Origin: Maea johnstoni
Taxonomy: Eukaryota; Annelida; Polychaeta; Spionida; Magelonidae
Length of the DNA: 64,000 nt
Assembly: GCA_963942565.1 (NCBI GenBank)
Contig: OZ012699.1
Span: 23,124,764 to 23,188,763, forward strand
Direction of reading: 5' to 3'
Shown: in pieces, positions 11,601 through 24,857 of the stretch
How positions within the stretch are numbered: position 1 is the stretch's first letter
Layout of the letters: each line of letters begins with the position of its first letter
Translations under genes and position numbers: made by a program
The notes under the pieces: model-generated
Database searches by the model: none
What the model was told of the DNA's origin: nothing
Seen by the model: only the letters and a program-made list of their open reading frames with translations

Positions 11601-14600
11601 GTCATCAGGGCAGGTCCTCAGTGGTGTCAGAGACAGCAGGCAGCCAGTGGCAACGCCTTAGACCACTCAGCCATCAGGGCAGGTCCTCAGTGGTGTCAGA
11701 GACAGCGGGCAGCCAGTGGCAACGCCTTGGATCACTCAGCCATCAGGGCAGGTCCTCAGTGGTGTCAGAGACAGCGGGCAGCCAGTGGCAACACCTTAGA
11801 CCACTCAGCCATCAGGGCAGGTCCTCAGTGATGTCAGAGACAGCGGGCAGCCAGTGGCAACGCCTTAGATCACTTAGCCATCAGGGCAGGTCCTCAGTGA
11901 TGTCAGAGACAGCGGGCAGCCAGTCAGAGTGGCAACGCCTTAGACCACTCAGCCATCAGGGCAGGTCCTCAGTGATGTCAGAGACAGCGGGCAGCCAGTG
12001 GCAACGCCTTAGACCACTCAGCCATCAGGGCAGGTCCTCAGTGATGTCAGAGACAGCGGGCAGCCAGTGGCAACGCCTTAGACCACTCAGCCATCAGGGC
12101 AGGTCCTCAGTGGTGTCAGAGACAGCGGGCAGCCAGTGGCAACGCCTTAGACCACTCAGCCATCAGGGCAGGTCCTCAGTGATGTCAGAGACAGCGGGCA
12201 GCCAGTGGCAACACCTTAGACCACTCAGCCATCAGGGCAGGTCCTCAGTGGTGTCAGAGACAGCGTGCAGCCAGTGGCAACGCCTTAGACCACTCAGTCA
12301 TCAGGGCAGGTCCTCAGTGGTGTCCGAGACAGCGGGCAGCCAGTGGCAACGCCTTAGACCACTCAGCCATCAGGGCAGGTCCTCAGTGATGTCAGAGACA
12401 GCGGGCAGCCAGTGGCAACGCCTTAGATCACTTAGCCATCAGGGCAGGTCCTCAGTGATGTCAGAGACAGCGGGCAGCCAGAGGCAACGCCTTAGACCAC
12501 TCAGCCATCAGGGCAGGTCCTCAGTGATGTCAGAGACAGCGGGCAGCCAGTGGCAAAACCTTAGACCACTCAGCCATCAGGGCAGGTCCTCAGTGGTGTC
12601 AGAGACAGCCAGCAGCCAGTGGCAACACCTTAGACCACTCAGCCATCAGGGCAGGTCCTCAGTGGTGTCAGAGACAGCGGGCAGCCAGTGGCAACGCCTT
12701 AGATCACTCAGCCATCAGGGCAGGTCCTCAGTGGTGTCAGAGACAGCGGGCAGCCAGTGGCAACGCCTTAGACCACTCAGCCATCAGGGCAGGTCCTTAG
12801 TGGTGTCAGAGACAGCGGGCAGCCAGAGGCAACACCTTAGACTACTCATCCATCAGGGCAGATCCTCAGTGGTGTCAGAGACAGCAGGCAGCCAGTGGCA
12901 ACGCCTTAGACTACTCAGCCATCAGGGCAGGTCCTTAGTGGTGTCAGAGACAGTGGGCAGCCAGTGGCAACGCCTTAGACCACTCAGCTATCAGGGCAGG
13001 TCCTTAGTGGTGTCAGAGACAGCGGGCAGCCAGTGGCAACGCCTTAGACCACTCAGCCATCAGGGCAGGTCCTTAGTGGTGTCAGAGACAGCAGGCAGCC
13101 AGTGGCAACGCCTTAGACCACTCAGCCATCAGGCCAGGTCCTCAGTGATGTCAGAGACAGCAGGCAGCCAGTGGCAACGCCTTAGACCACTCAGCCATCA
13201 GGGCAGGTCCTTAGTGGTGTCAGAGACAGCGGGCAGCCAGAGGCAACACCTTAGACTACTCATCCATCAGGGCAGGTCCTTAGTGGTGTCAGAGACAGTG
13301 GGCAGCCAGTGGCAACGCCTTATACCACTCAGCCATCAGGGCAGGTCCTCAGTGGTGTCAGAGACAGCGGGCAGCCAGTGGCAACACCTTAGACTACTCA
13401 GCCATCAGGGCAGGTCCTCAGTGGTGTCAGAGACAGCAGGCAGCCAGTGGCAACGCCTTAGACTACTCAGCCATCAGGGCAGGTCCTCAGTGGTGTCAGA
13501 GACAGCGGGCAGCCAGTGGCAACGCCTTAGACTACTCAGCCATCAGGGCAGGTCCTCAGTGGTGTCAGAGACAGCAGGCAGCCAGTGGCAACGCCTTAGA
13601 CTACTCAGCCATCAGGGCAGGTCCTCAGTGGTGTCAGAGACAGCAGGCAGCCAGTGGCAACGCCTTAGACCACTCAGCCATCAGGGCAGGTCCTTAGTGG
13701 TGTCAGAGACAGTGGGCAGCCAGTGGCAACGCCTTAGACCACTCAGCCATCAGGGCAGGTCCTTAGTGGTGTCAGAGACAGCGGGCAGCCAGTGGCAACG
13801 CCTTAGACTACTCAGCCATCAGGGCTGGTCCTCAGTGGTGTCAGAGACAGCAGGCAGCCAGTGGCAACGCCTTAGACTACTCAGCCATCAGGGCAGGTCC
13901 TTAGTGGTGTCAGAGACAGTGGGCAGCCAGTGGCAACGCCTTAGACCACTCAGCTATCAGGGCAGGTCCTTAGTGGTGTCAGAGACAGCGGGCAGCCAGT
14001 GGCAACGCCTTAGACCACTCAGCCATCAGGGCAGGTCCTTAGTGGTGTCAGAGACAGCAGGCAGCCAGTGGCAACGCCTTAGACCACTCAGCCATCAGGG
14101 CAGGCCCTCAGTGGTGTCAGAGACAGTGGGCAGCCAGTGGCCACACCTTAGACCACTCAGCCATCAGGGCAGGTCCTCAGTGATGTCAGAGACAGCGGGC
14201 AGCCAGTGGCAATGCCTTAGACCACTCAGCCATCAGGGCAGGCCCTCAGTGGTGTCAGAGACAGCGGGCAGCCAGTGGCAATGCCTTAGACCACTCAGCC
14301 ATCAGGGCAGGCCCTCAGTGGTGTCAGAGACAGCGGGCAGCCAGTGGCAACGCCTTAGACCACTCGGCCATCAGGGCAGGTCCTTATTGATGTCAGAGAC
14401 AGCAGGCAGCCAGTGGCAACACCTTAGACCACTCAGACACCAGGGCAGGCCCGCAGTTATGTCAGAGACAGCGTGCAGCCAGTGGCAACACCTTAGATCA
14501 CTTGGCCATCAGGGGACGTCCTCAGTGGTGTCAGAGACATCGGGCAGCCAGTGGCAACGCCTTAGACCACTCAGCCATCAGGGCAGGCCCTCAGTGGTGA

Positions 14601-17600
14601 GAGACAGCGGGCAGTCAGTGACAACTCCTTAGACCACTCAGCCATCAGGGCAGGTCCTCAGTGGTGTCAGAGACAGCGGGCAGCCAGTGGCAACGCCTTA
14701 GATCACTTGGCCATCAGGGGACTTCATCAGTGGTGTCAGAGACAGCGGGCAGCCAGTGGCAACACCTTAGATCACTTGGCCATCAGGGGACGTCCTCAGT
14801 GGTGTCAGAGACAGCGGGCAGCCAGTGGCAACGCCTTAGACCACTCAGCCATCAGGGCAGGCCCTCAGTGGTGAGAGACAGCGGGCAGTCAGTGACAACT
14901 CCTTAGACCACTCAGCCATCAGGGCAGGTCCTCAGTGGTGTCAGAGACAGCGGGCAGTCAGTGGCAACGCCTTAGACCACTCAGCCATCAGGGCAAGTCC
15001 TCAGTGGTGAGAAAGACAGCAAGCAGTCAGTGACAACTCCTTAGACCACTCAGCCATCAGGGCAGGTCCTCAGTGATGTCAGAGACAGCGGGCAGCCAGT
15101 GGCAACACCTTAGACCACTCAGCCATCAGGGCAGACCCTCAGTGGTGTCAGAGACAGCGAGCAGTCAGTGGCAACGCCTTAGACCACTCAGCCATCAGGG
15201 CAGGTCCTCAGTGGTGTCAGAGACAGCAGGCAGCCAGTGGCAACGCCTTAGACCACTCAGCCATCAGGGCAGGTCCTCAGTGGTGTCAGAGACAGCGGGC
15301 AGTCAGTGGCAACACCTTAGACCACTCAGCCATCAGGGCAGGTCCTCAGTGGTGTCAGAGACAGCCAGCAGCCAGTGGCAACACCTTAGACCACTCAGCC
15401 ATCAGGGCAGGTCCTCAGTGGTGTCAGAGACAGCAGGCAGCCAGTGGCAACGCCTTAGACCACTCAGCCATCAGGGCAGGTCCTCAGTGGTGTCAGAGAC
15501 AGCGGGCAGCCAGTGGCAACGCCTTAGATCACTCAGCCATCAGGGCAGGTCCTCAGTGGTGTCAGAGACAGCGGGCAGCCAGTGGCAACACCTTAGACCA
15601 CTCAGCCATCAGGGCAGGTCCTCAGTGATGTCAGAGACAGCGGGCAGCCAGTGGCAACGCCTTAGATCACTTAGCCATCAGGGCAGGTCCTCAGTGATGT
15701 CAGAGACAGCGGGCAGCCAGTCAGAGTGGCAACGCCTTAGACCACTCAGCCATCAGGGCAGGTCCTCAGTGATGTCAGAGACAGCGGGCAGCCAGTGGCA
15801 ACGCCTTAGACCACTCAGCCATCAGGGCAGGTCCTCAGTGATGTCAGAGACAGCGGGCAGCCAGTGGCAACGCCTTAGACCACTCAGCCATCAGGGCAGG
15901 TCCTCAGTGGTGTCAGAGACAGCGGGCAGCCAGTGGCAACGCCTTAGACCACTCAGCCATCAGGGCAGGTCCTCAGTGATGTCAGAGACAGCGGGCAGCC
16001 AGTGGCAACGCCTTAGATCACTCAGCCATCAGGGCAGGTCCTCAGTGATGTCAGAGACAGCGGGCAGCCAGTGGCAACGCCTTAGATCACTTAGCCATCA
16101 GGGCAGGTCCTCAGTGATGTCAGAGACAGCGGGCAGCCAGAGGCAACGCCTTAGACCACTCAGCCATCAGGGCAGGTCCTCAGTGATGTCAGAGACAGCG
16201 GGCAGCCAGTGGCAAAACCTTAGACCACTCAGCCATCAGGGCAGGTCCTCAGTGGTGTCAGAGACAGCGGGAAGCCAGTGGCAACACCTTAGACCACTCA
16301 GCCATCAGGGCAGGTCCTCAGTGGTGTCAGAGACAGCGGGCAGCCAGTGGCAACGCCTTAGATCACTCAGCCATCAGGGCAGGTCCTCAGTGGTGTCAGA
16401 GACAGCGGGCAGCCAGTGGCAACGCCTTAGACCACTCAGCCATCAGGGCAGGTCCTTAGTGGTGTCAGAGACAGCGGGCAGCCAGAGGCAACACCTTAGA
16501 CTACTCATCCATCAGGGCAGATCCTCAGTGGTGTCAGAGACAGCAGGCAGCCAGTGGCAACGCCTTAGACTACTCAGCCATCAGGGCAGGTCCTTAGTGG
16601 TGTCAGAGACAGTGGGCAGCCAGTGGCAACGCCTTAGACCACTCAGCTATCAGGGCAGGTCCTTAGTGGTGTCAGAGACAGCGGGCAGCCAGTGGCAACG
16701 CCTTAGACCACTCAGCCATCAGGGCAGGTCCTTAGTGGTGTCAGAGACAGCAGGCAGCCAGTGGCAACGCCTTAGACCACTCAGCCATCAGGCCAGGTCC
16801 TCAGTGATGTCAGAGACAGCAGGCAGCCAGTGGCAACGCCTTAGACCACTCAGCCATCAGGGCAGGTCCTTAGTGGTGTCAGAGATAGCGGGCAACCAGA
16901 GGCAACACCTTAGACTACTCATCCATCAGGGCAGGTCCTTAGTGGTGTCAGAGACAGTGGGCAGCCAGTGGCAACGCCTTATACCACTCAGCCATCAGGG
17001 CAGGTCCTCAGTGGTGTCAGAGACAGCGGGCAGCCAGTGGCAACACCTTAGACTACTCAGCCATCAGGGCAGGTCCTCAGTGGTGTCAGAGACAGCAGGC
17101 AGCCAGTGGCAACGCCTTAGACTACTCAGCCATCAGGGCAGGTCCTCAGTGGTGTCAGAGACAGCGGGCAGCCAGTGGCAACGCCTTAGACTACTCAGCC
17201 ATCAGGGCAGGTCCTCAGTGGTGTCAGAGACAGCAGGCAGCCAGTGGCAACGCCTTAGACTACTCAGCCATCAGGGCAGGTCCTCAGTGGTGTCAGAGAC
17301 AGTGGGCAGCCAGTGGCAACGCCTTAGACCACTCAGCTATCAGGGCAGGTCCTTAGTGGTGTCAGAGACAGCGGGCAGCCAGTGGCAACGCCTTAGACTA
17401 CTCAGCCATCAGGGCTGGTCCTCAGTGGTGTCAGAGACAGCAGGCAGCCAGTGGCAACGCCTTAGACTACTCAGCCATCAGGGCAGGTCCTTAGTGGTGT
17501 CAGAGACAGTGGGCAGCCAGTGGCAACGCCTTAGACCACTCAGCTATCAGGGCAGGTCCTTAGTGGTGTCAGAGACAGCGGGCAGCCAGTGGCAACGCCT

Positions 17601-20600
17601 TAGACCACTCAGCCATCAGGGCAGGTCCTTAGTGGTGTCAGAGACAGCAGGCAGCCAGTGGCAACGCCTTAGACCACTCAGCCATTAGGGCAGGTCCTCA
17701 GTGGTGTCAGAGACAGCGGGCAGCCAGTGGCAAACACCTTAGACTACTCAGCCATAAGGGCAGGTCCTCAGTGGTGTCAGAGACAGCAGGCAGCCAGTGG
17801 CAACACCTTAGACCACTCAGCCATCAGGCCAGGTCCTCAGTGGTGTCAGAGACAGCGGGCAGCCAGTGGCAACCCCATAGACCACTCAGCCATTAGGGCA
17901 GGTCCTCAGTGATGTCAGAGACAGCGGGCAGCCAGTGGCAACGCCTTAGACCACTCAGCCATCAGGGCAAGTCCTCAGTGATGTCAGAGACAGCGGGCAG
18001 CCAGTGGCACCGCGTAGACCACTCAGCCATTAGGGCAGGTCCTCAGTGATGTCAGAGACAGCGGGCAGCCAGTGGCAACGCCTTAGACCACTCAGCCATC
18101 AGGGCAGGTCCTCAGTTATGTCAGAGACAGCGGGCAGCCAGTGGCAACCCCGTAGACCACTCAGCCATCAGGGCAGGTCCTCAGTGGTGTCAGAGACAGC
18201 GGGCAGTCAGTGGCAACCCCGTAGACCACTCAGCCATCAGGGCAGGTCCTCAGTGATGTCAGAGACAGCGGGCAGCCAGTCAGAGTGGCAACGCCTTAGA
18301 CCACTCAGCTATCAGGGCAGGTCCTCAGTGATGTCAGAGACAGCAGGCAGCCAGTGGCAACGCCTTAGACCACTCAGCCATCAGGGCAAGTCCTCAGTGA
18401 TGTCAGAGACAGCAGGCAGCCAGTGGCAATGCCTTAGACCACTCAGCTATCAGAGCAGGTCCTCAGTGATGTCAGAGACAGCAGGCAGCCAGTGGCAATG
18501 CCTTAGACCACTCAGCCATCAGGGCAGGTCCTTAGTGGTGTCAGAGACAGCGGGCAGCCAGTGGCAACGCCTTAGACCACTCAGCTATCAGGGCAGGTCC
18601 TCAGTGATGTCAGAGACAGCAGGCAGCCAGTGGCAATGCCTTAGACCACTCAGCCATCAGGGCAGGTCCTCAGTGATGTCAGAGACAGCGGGCAGCCAGT
18701 GGCAATGCCTTAGACCACTCAGCTATCAGGGCAGGTCCTCAGTGATGTCAGAGACAGCAGGCAGCCAGTGGCAATGCCTTAGACCACTCTGCCATCAGGG
18801 CAGGTCCTCAGTGATGTCAGAGACAGCGGGCAGCCAGTGGCAACGCCTTAGACCACTCAGCTATCAGGGCAGGTCCTCAGTGATGTCAGAGACAGCAGGC
18901 AGCCAGTGGCAATGCCTTAGACCACTCAGCCATCAGGGCAGGTCCTTAGTGGTGTCAGAGACAGCGGGCAGCCAGAGGCAACACCTTAGACTACTCATCC
19001 ATCAGGGCAGGTCCTCAGTGGTGTCCGAGACCGCGGGCAGCCAGAGGCAACGCCTTAGACCACTCAGCCATCAGGGCAGGCCCTCAGTGATGTCAGAGAC
19101 AGGGGGCAGCCAGTGGCAACACCTTAGACCACTCAGCCATCAGGGCAGGCCCTCAGTGATGTCAGAGACAGCGGGCAGTCAGTGGCAATGCCTTAGACCA
19201 CTCAGCCATCAGGGCAGGCCCTCAGTGATGTCATAGACAGGGGGCAGCCAGTGGCAACACCTTAGACCACTCAGCCATCAGGGCAGGTCCTCAGTGATGT
19301 CCGAGACAGCGGGCAGCCAGTGGCAACGCCTTAGACCACTCAGCCATCAGGGCAGGCCCTCAGTGGTGTCAGAGACAGTGGGCAGCCAGTGGCCACACCT
19401 TAGACCACTCAGCCATCAGGGCAGGTCCTCAGTGATGTCAGAGACAGCGGGCAGCCAGTGGCAATGCCTTAGACCACTCAGCCATCAGGGCAGGCCCTCA
19501 GTGGTGTCAGAGACAGCGGGCAGCCAGTGGCAATGCCTTAGACCACTCAGCCATCAGGGCAGGCCCTCAGTGGTGTCAGAGACAGCGGGCAGCCAGTGGC
19601 AACGCCTTAGACCACTCGGCCATCAGGGCAGGTCCTTATTGATGTCAGAGACAGCAGGCAGCCAGTGGCAACACCTTAGACCACTCAGACACCAGGGCAG
19701 GCCCGCAGTTATGTCAGAGACAGCGTGCAGCCAGTGGCAACACCTTAGATCACTTGGCCATCAGGGGACGTCCTCAGTGGTGTCAGAGACATCGGGCAGC
19801 CAGTGGCAACGCCTTAGACCACTCAGCCATCAGGGCAGGCCCTCAGTGGTGAGAGACAGCGGGCAGTCAGTGACAACTCCTTAGACCACTCAGCCATCAG
19901 GGCAGGTCCTCAGTGGTGTCAGAGACAGCGGGCAGCCAGTGGCAACGCCTTAGATCACTTGGCCATCAGGGGACTTCCTCAGTGGTGTCAGAGACAGCGG
20001 GCAGCCAGTGGCAACACCTTAGATCACTTGGCCATCAGGGGACGTCCTCAGTGGTGTCAGAGACAGCGGGCAGCCAGTGGCAACGCCTTAGACCACTCAG
20101 CCATCAGGGCAGGCCCTCAGTGGTGAGAGACAGCGGGCAGTCAGTGACAACTCCTTAGACCACTCAGCCATCAGGGCAGGTCCTCAGTGGTGTCAGAGAC
20201 AGCGGGCAGTCAGTGGCAACGCCTTAGACCACTCAGCCATCAGGGCAAGTCCTCAGTGGTGAGAAAGACAGCAAGCAGTCAGTGACAACTCCTTAGACCA
20301 CTCAGCCATCAGGGCAGGTCCTCAGTGATGTCAGAGACAGCGGGCAGCCAGTGGCAATGCCTTAGACCACTCAGCCATCAGGGCAGGTCCTCAGTGATGT
20401 CAGAGACAGCGGGCAGCCAGTGGCAATGCCTTAGACCACTCAGCCATCAGGGCAGGTCCTCAGTGATGTCAGAGACAGCGGGCAGCCAGTGGCAACGCCT
20501 TAGACCACTCAGCCATCAGGGCAGGTCCTCAGTGATGTCAGAGACAGCGGGCAGCCAGTGACAACTCCTTAGACCACTCAACCATCAGGGCAGGTCCTCA

Positions 20601-22828
20601 GTGGTGTCCGAGACAGCGGGCAGCCAGTGGCAACGCCTTAGACCACTCAGCCATCAGGGCAGGTCCTCAGTAGTGTCAGAAACAGCAGGCAGCCAGTGGC
20701 AACGCCTTAGACCACTCAGCCATCAGGGCAGGTCCTCAGTGGTGTCCGAGACAGCGGGCAGCCAGTGGCAACGCCTTAGACCACTCAGCCATCAGGGCGG
20801 GTCCTCAGTGGTGTCCGAGACAGCGGGCAGCCAGTGGCAACGCCTTAGATCACTCTGCCATCAGGGCAGGTCCTCAGTGATGTCCGAGACAGCGGGCAGC
20901 CAGTGGCAACACCTTAGATCACTCTGCCATCAGGGCAGGTCCTCAGTGGTGTCCGAGACAGCGGGCAGCCAGTGGCAACGCCTTAGATCACTCAGCCATC
21001 AGGGCAGGTCCTTAGTGATGTCAGAGACAGCGGGCAGCCAGTGGCAACACCTTAGATCACTCTGCCATCAGGGCAGGTCCTCAGTGGTGTCCGAGACAGC
21101 GGGCAGCCAGTGGCAACGCCTTAGATCACTCAGCCATCAGGGCAGGTCCTTAGTGATGTCAGAGACAGCGAGCAGCCAGTGGCAACGCCTTGGACCACTC
21201 AGCCATCAGGGCAGGTCCTCAGTGGTGTCAGAGACAGCGGGCAACCAGTGGCAACACCTTAGACCACTCAGCCGTCAGGGCAGGTCCTCAGTAATGTCAG
21301 AGACAGAGGGCAGCCAGTGGCAACACCTTAGACCACTCAGTCATCAGGGCAGGTCCTCAGTGGTGTCAGAGACAGCGGGCAGCCAGTGGCAACGCCTTAG
21401 ACCACTCAGTCATCAGGGCAGGTCCTTAGTGGTGTCAGAGACAGTGGGCAGCCAGTGGCAAAGCCTTAGACCACTCAGCCATCAGGACAGGTCCTCAGTG
21501 GTGTCAGAGACAGCGGGCAGCCAGTGGCAAAGCCTTAGACCACTCAGTCATCAGGGCAGGTCCTTAGTGGTGTCAGAGACAGTGGGCAGCCAGTGGCAAA
21601 GCCTTAGACCACTCAGCCATCAGGACAGGTCCTCAGTGGTGTCAGAGACAGCGGGCAGCCAGTGGCAAAGCCTTAGACCACTCAGCCATCAGGGCAGGTC
21701 CTCAGTGGGCAGAGACAGCGGGCAGCCAGTGGCAACGCCTTAGATCAATCACCAATCAGGGCAGGTCCTCAGTGGTGTCAGAGACAGTGGGCAGCCAGTG
21801 GCAACGCCTTAGACCACTCAGCCATCAGGGCAGGTCCTCAGTGGTGTCAGAGACAGCAGGCAGCCGGTGGCAACGCCTTAGACCACTCAGCCATCAGGAC
21901 ATGTCCTCAGTGATGTCAGAGACAGCGGGCAGCCAGTGGCAACGCCTTAGACCACTCAGCCATCAGGGCAGGCCCTCAGTGGTGTCAGAGACAGCGGGCA
22001 GCCAGTGGCAACGCCTTAGACCACTCAGCCACCAGGGCAGGTCCTCAGTGGTGTCAGAGACAGCAGGCAGCCAGTGGCAACGCCTTAGACCACTCAGCCA
22101 CCAGGGCAGGTCCTAAGTGGTGTCAGAGACAGCCAGCAGCCAGTGGCAACACCTTAGTCCACTCGGCCGTCAGGGCAGGTCCTCAGTGATGTCAGACACA
22201 GCGGGCAGCCAGTGGCAACACCTTAGACCACTCAGCCATCAGGGCAGGTCCTCAGTGATGTCAGAGACAGCGGGCAGCCAGTGGCAATGCCTTAGACCAC
22301 TCAGCCATCAGGGCAGGCCCTCAGTGGTGTCAGAGACAGCGGGCAGCCAGTGGCAACGCCTTAGACCACTCAGCCATCAGGGCAAGTCCTCAGTGGTGAG
22401 AAACACAGCAAGCAGTCAGTGACAACTCCTTAGACCACTCAGCCATCAGGGCAGGTCCTCAGTGGTGTCCGAGACAGCGGGCAGCCAGTGGCAAAGCCTT
22501 AGATCACTCAGCCATCAGGGCAGGTCCTCAGTGGTGTCCGAGACAGCGGGCAGCCAGTGGCAAAGCCTTAGACCACTCAGCCACCAGGGCAGGTCCTCAG
22601 TGATGTCAGAGACAGCGGGCAGCCAGTGGCAACGCCTTAGACCACTCAGCCATCAGGGCAGGCCCTCAGTGGTGTCAGAGACAGCGGGCAGCCAGTGGCA
22701 ACACCTTAGACCACTTGGTCATCAGGGGAGGTCCTCAGTGGTGTCAGAGACAGCGGGCAGCCAGTGGCAACGCCTTAGACCACTCAGCCATCAGGGCAGG
22801 TCCTCAGTGGTGTCAGAGACAGCTGGCA

Positions 22829-24221
22829 TCATAAACTTTCCCTAAGACTGCTCTCTATCAAAGGTATATGTAGTTTTAAGTCTCAAGCTAAAACATGAAA
22901 TGTGTCACAGGTTGAGAGCAATAGATATGATCCATTTCTATCTGGAGCAGATGGTTGGTTTGACCAAGAGAAATATTTTGATAAAAGTGTTATATTTTGA
23001 GATATATTCCACTAAAATAAGCTCTTCTCTCCTCAAATTACTTTCTAAATAATACACTTTTTGATAACTTGTGTTTTAAGTTGAATACCATGTTTAAACA
23101 CCAGATGTAAATGGGTTTGGTATTTAATCCGCGAGTCTGAATTGTAATTTTCCATACATATGTCTGATGCCAAATTGTAATGGGGATTATTGGCCAAAAT
23201 CCAGCACCAGATTGTTCATGTTTGATGATCTTATAGAATTTTGTTCCACCATAGTAATGTTACATATATGAAAATGGACCTTGAATCGAGCACATCATTC
23301 TGCCAGCCAAATTGACTAATTTTCAAGCTTTGTAGGGGCTTAGATGACCAAACACAAGTGGATTCAAAACCAGCCCGTCAACCTGAAAATGCTAGCCTCA
23401 ACCAGTGTCTACAAATAGCTGCGCTGATGGCTTATCTGGTACACCTGGTCCAGCATGTAACTATAGGGCATATATAGTAATTGGTCTCTCGCTACATATC
23501 TATTCTTTTCTTCATCCAAGGTAGGGGGTATCTTTATATGAATTTAATCATCTTCCACACATGCATGGTTACATGGCTCTTTAGGATACATTACCACAAA
23601 CGCATGAATCTGGTTTACCGTATGGTATTTTTTGTAATAAACAAACACCTACCCATGAACCATGAGGCAACCTTAGAAATATCTACAAAACTCTGGTTGT
23701 GAAAAGTGTTCAGTCGTTTTTCTTTAATTAGGATAGACTTTGCAGGATGACAGAGTAAAGAATACAGACATTGCAATTAAGTCTTTCTTGTTTTATATCA
23801 AGTCTTTTTCTTTAATTTTCAAATACATCACAATTTTATATACACAATTTTTATATTTTTCTAATGCTTAAAATGATATTCTTACACAAATGAAATTATA
23901 TTCATTATAAGATAAGGTAATCCAATCCTAACTGGGCTATAAGCTGCAGTTTGAAAATGATTTTCTGTGCACAGGTATGCCAGCAATGATCCACTCCAAA
24001 ACTATAGCATTTTTCACGGACTTCTTATATTCAAATCCAGGGCTCGAAATTAGCTGGAGCTCGGAGTGCAGGACTCTTGAACTCTATCGCGGCACCTTCA
24101 AATTTCTGCAGGGAGCCTAAAGATGAACTGTTTGATATACACAACACTTTTATAAAGCTTATGGTGATCTATATGCAATTGGGCTCCCTGGAAAAAATCT
24201 TAATTTAAAGTTCTGAAATCA
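22829..24221. other. Intergenic stretch without a recognised gene
   Basis: A/T-rich unique sequence. Bases 23460-23519 hold an inverted copy of a dispersed repeat end (GGTCTCTCGCTACAT), shared with 25861-25915 and 27655-27703. At 24038 there is a CAGGGCTCGAAATTAGC motif typical of a hAT-type terminus, with no convincing partner end. No coding exon is supported. Confidence 0.5.
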
Positions 24222-24730
24222 TAGGCAATGTCACTACTTTCTCAATGAAGATAAGTGTCACTTTCTGTTTGGATGTTCTCTTGTTCAGCCTGTTATGATA
24301 GCTTTTCAAGTACTGGAATCATTGGCAATATCAATGCTTTCTCAATGAAGATAAGTGTCACTTTCTGTTTCAATGTTCTCCTCAGCCTCTATCATGATAA
24401 CTTTTCAAGTACTTGAATCATTGACAATTTTGTTAATGCTTTCTCGATGAAGATAAGTGTCACTTTCTGTTTCAATGTTCTCCTGAGCCTCTATCATGAT
24501 AACTTTTCAAGTACTGGAATCATTGGCAATTTTGTCAATGCTTTCTCGATGAAGATAAGTGTCACTTTCTGTTTCAATGTTCTCCTCAGCCTCTATCATG
24601 ATAACTTTTCAAGTACTGGAATCATTGGCAATTTTGTCAATGCTTTCTCGATGAAGATAAGTGTCACTTTCTGTTTCAATGTTCTCCTCCGTCTCTGTTA
24701 TCAAAGCTTTTCACCCTGCAATCTGGACCT
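24222..24730. repeat. 102-bp minisatellite, five copies
   Basis: GAAGATAAGTGTCACTTTCT recurs at 24247, 24347, 24449, 24551 and 24653, giving spacings of 100, 102, 102 and 102 bp. The last copy diverges where it meets the minus-strand exon at 24701, so the array lies in the 3' untranslated or downstream part of that gene. 102 is a multiple of 3, which is why a forward frame stays open across it. I see no sign that it is coding. Confidence 0.9.
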
Positions 24731-24857
24731 TTCCTCGATATCCGTCTCCCTCGCTTCCCGGATCTTCTGTTTGCTCTTCATGACTGCCCGCCGATTGCCG
24801 TCCACCGATTTCTTGGCTAATGCGAATGCACCAATTCCACCCGCCATGACTACAGCC
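24701..24857 (-). CDS. Last exon of a small putative membrane protein, partial, unidentified
   Basis: Read on the minus strand, a good 3' splice site (TTGTATTATTTCAG) precedes 24857. The frame (phase 1) then encodes AVV followed by MAGGIGAFALAKKSVDGNRR and AVMKSKQKIREARETDIEER, ending SRLQGEKL and tandem stops TGA TAA at 24703-24698. The first 12 or so residues are hydrophobic and glycine-rich like the end of a transmembrane helix. The remainder is basic, then strongly charged and helical. This suggests a short single-pass membrane or mitochondrial protein, but I do not recognise the family. The internal ATG at 24847 could also serve as a start. Earlier exons should lie to the right (25-27 kb) but were not found. 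Codon quality and the splice site are the main support. Confidence 0.5.

Larger units (their letters stand above)
2880..22828. repeat. 69-bp satellite array (about 289 units) derived from the tRNA-like head of a SINE
   Basis: Head-to-tail 69-bp units of high identity fill almost 20 kb. Read on the minus strand, each unit runs CCTGATGGCTGAGTGGTCTA then AGGCGTTGCCACTGGCTGCC then the CTGTCTCTGACACCACTG part. This matches the 5' half of the tRNA(Leu/Ser)-like SINEs at 46005, 51640 and 57470 of this window, including the pol III box A (TGGCNGAGTGG). The unit stops just before the position of box B. Some units keep the exact tRNA form GGCCGAGTGG (near 2995, 14365, 19615). Others keep the SINE-like GTGAGAGACAG (14597, 14872, 19850). 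Because 69 = 3 x 23, two forward frames stay open for hundreds of codons (SETAGSQWQRLRPLSHQ in one). I treat these as non-coding. Confidence 0.95.

Noticed and set aside
10793-17688. Very long forward reading frames (up to 1279 codons) as repeat-protein genes
   Set aside because: They follow from a 69-bp unit being a multiple of three. Two frames are open equally well, breaks occur at random unit indels, and no splice, start or termination context supports a gene.
2880-22828. CRISPR-like array
   Set aside because: Repeats are directly adjacent with no unique spacers, and the setting is an animal genome.
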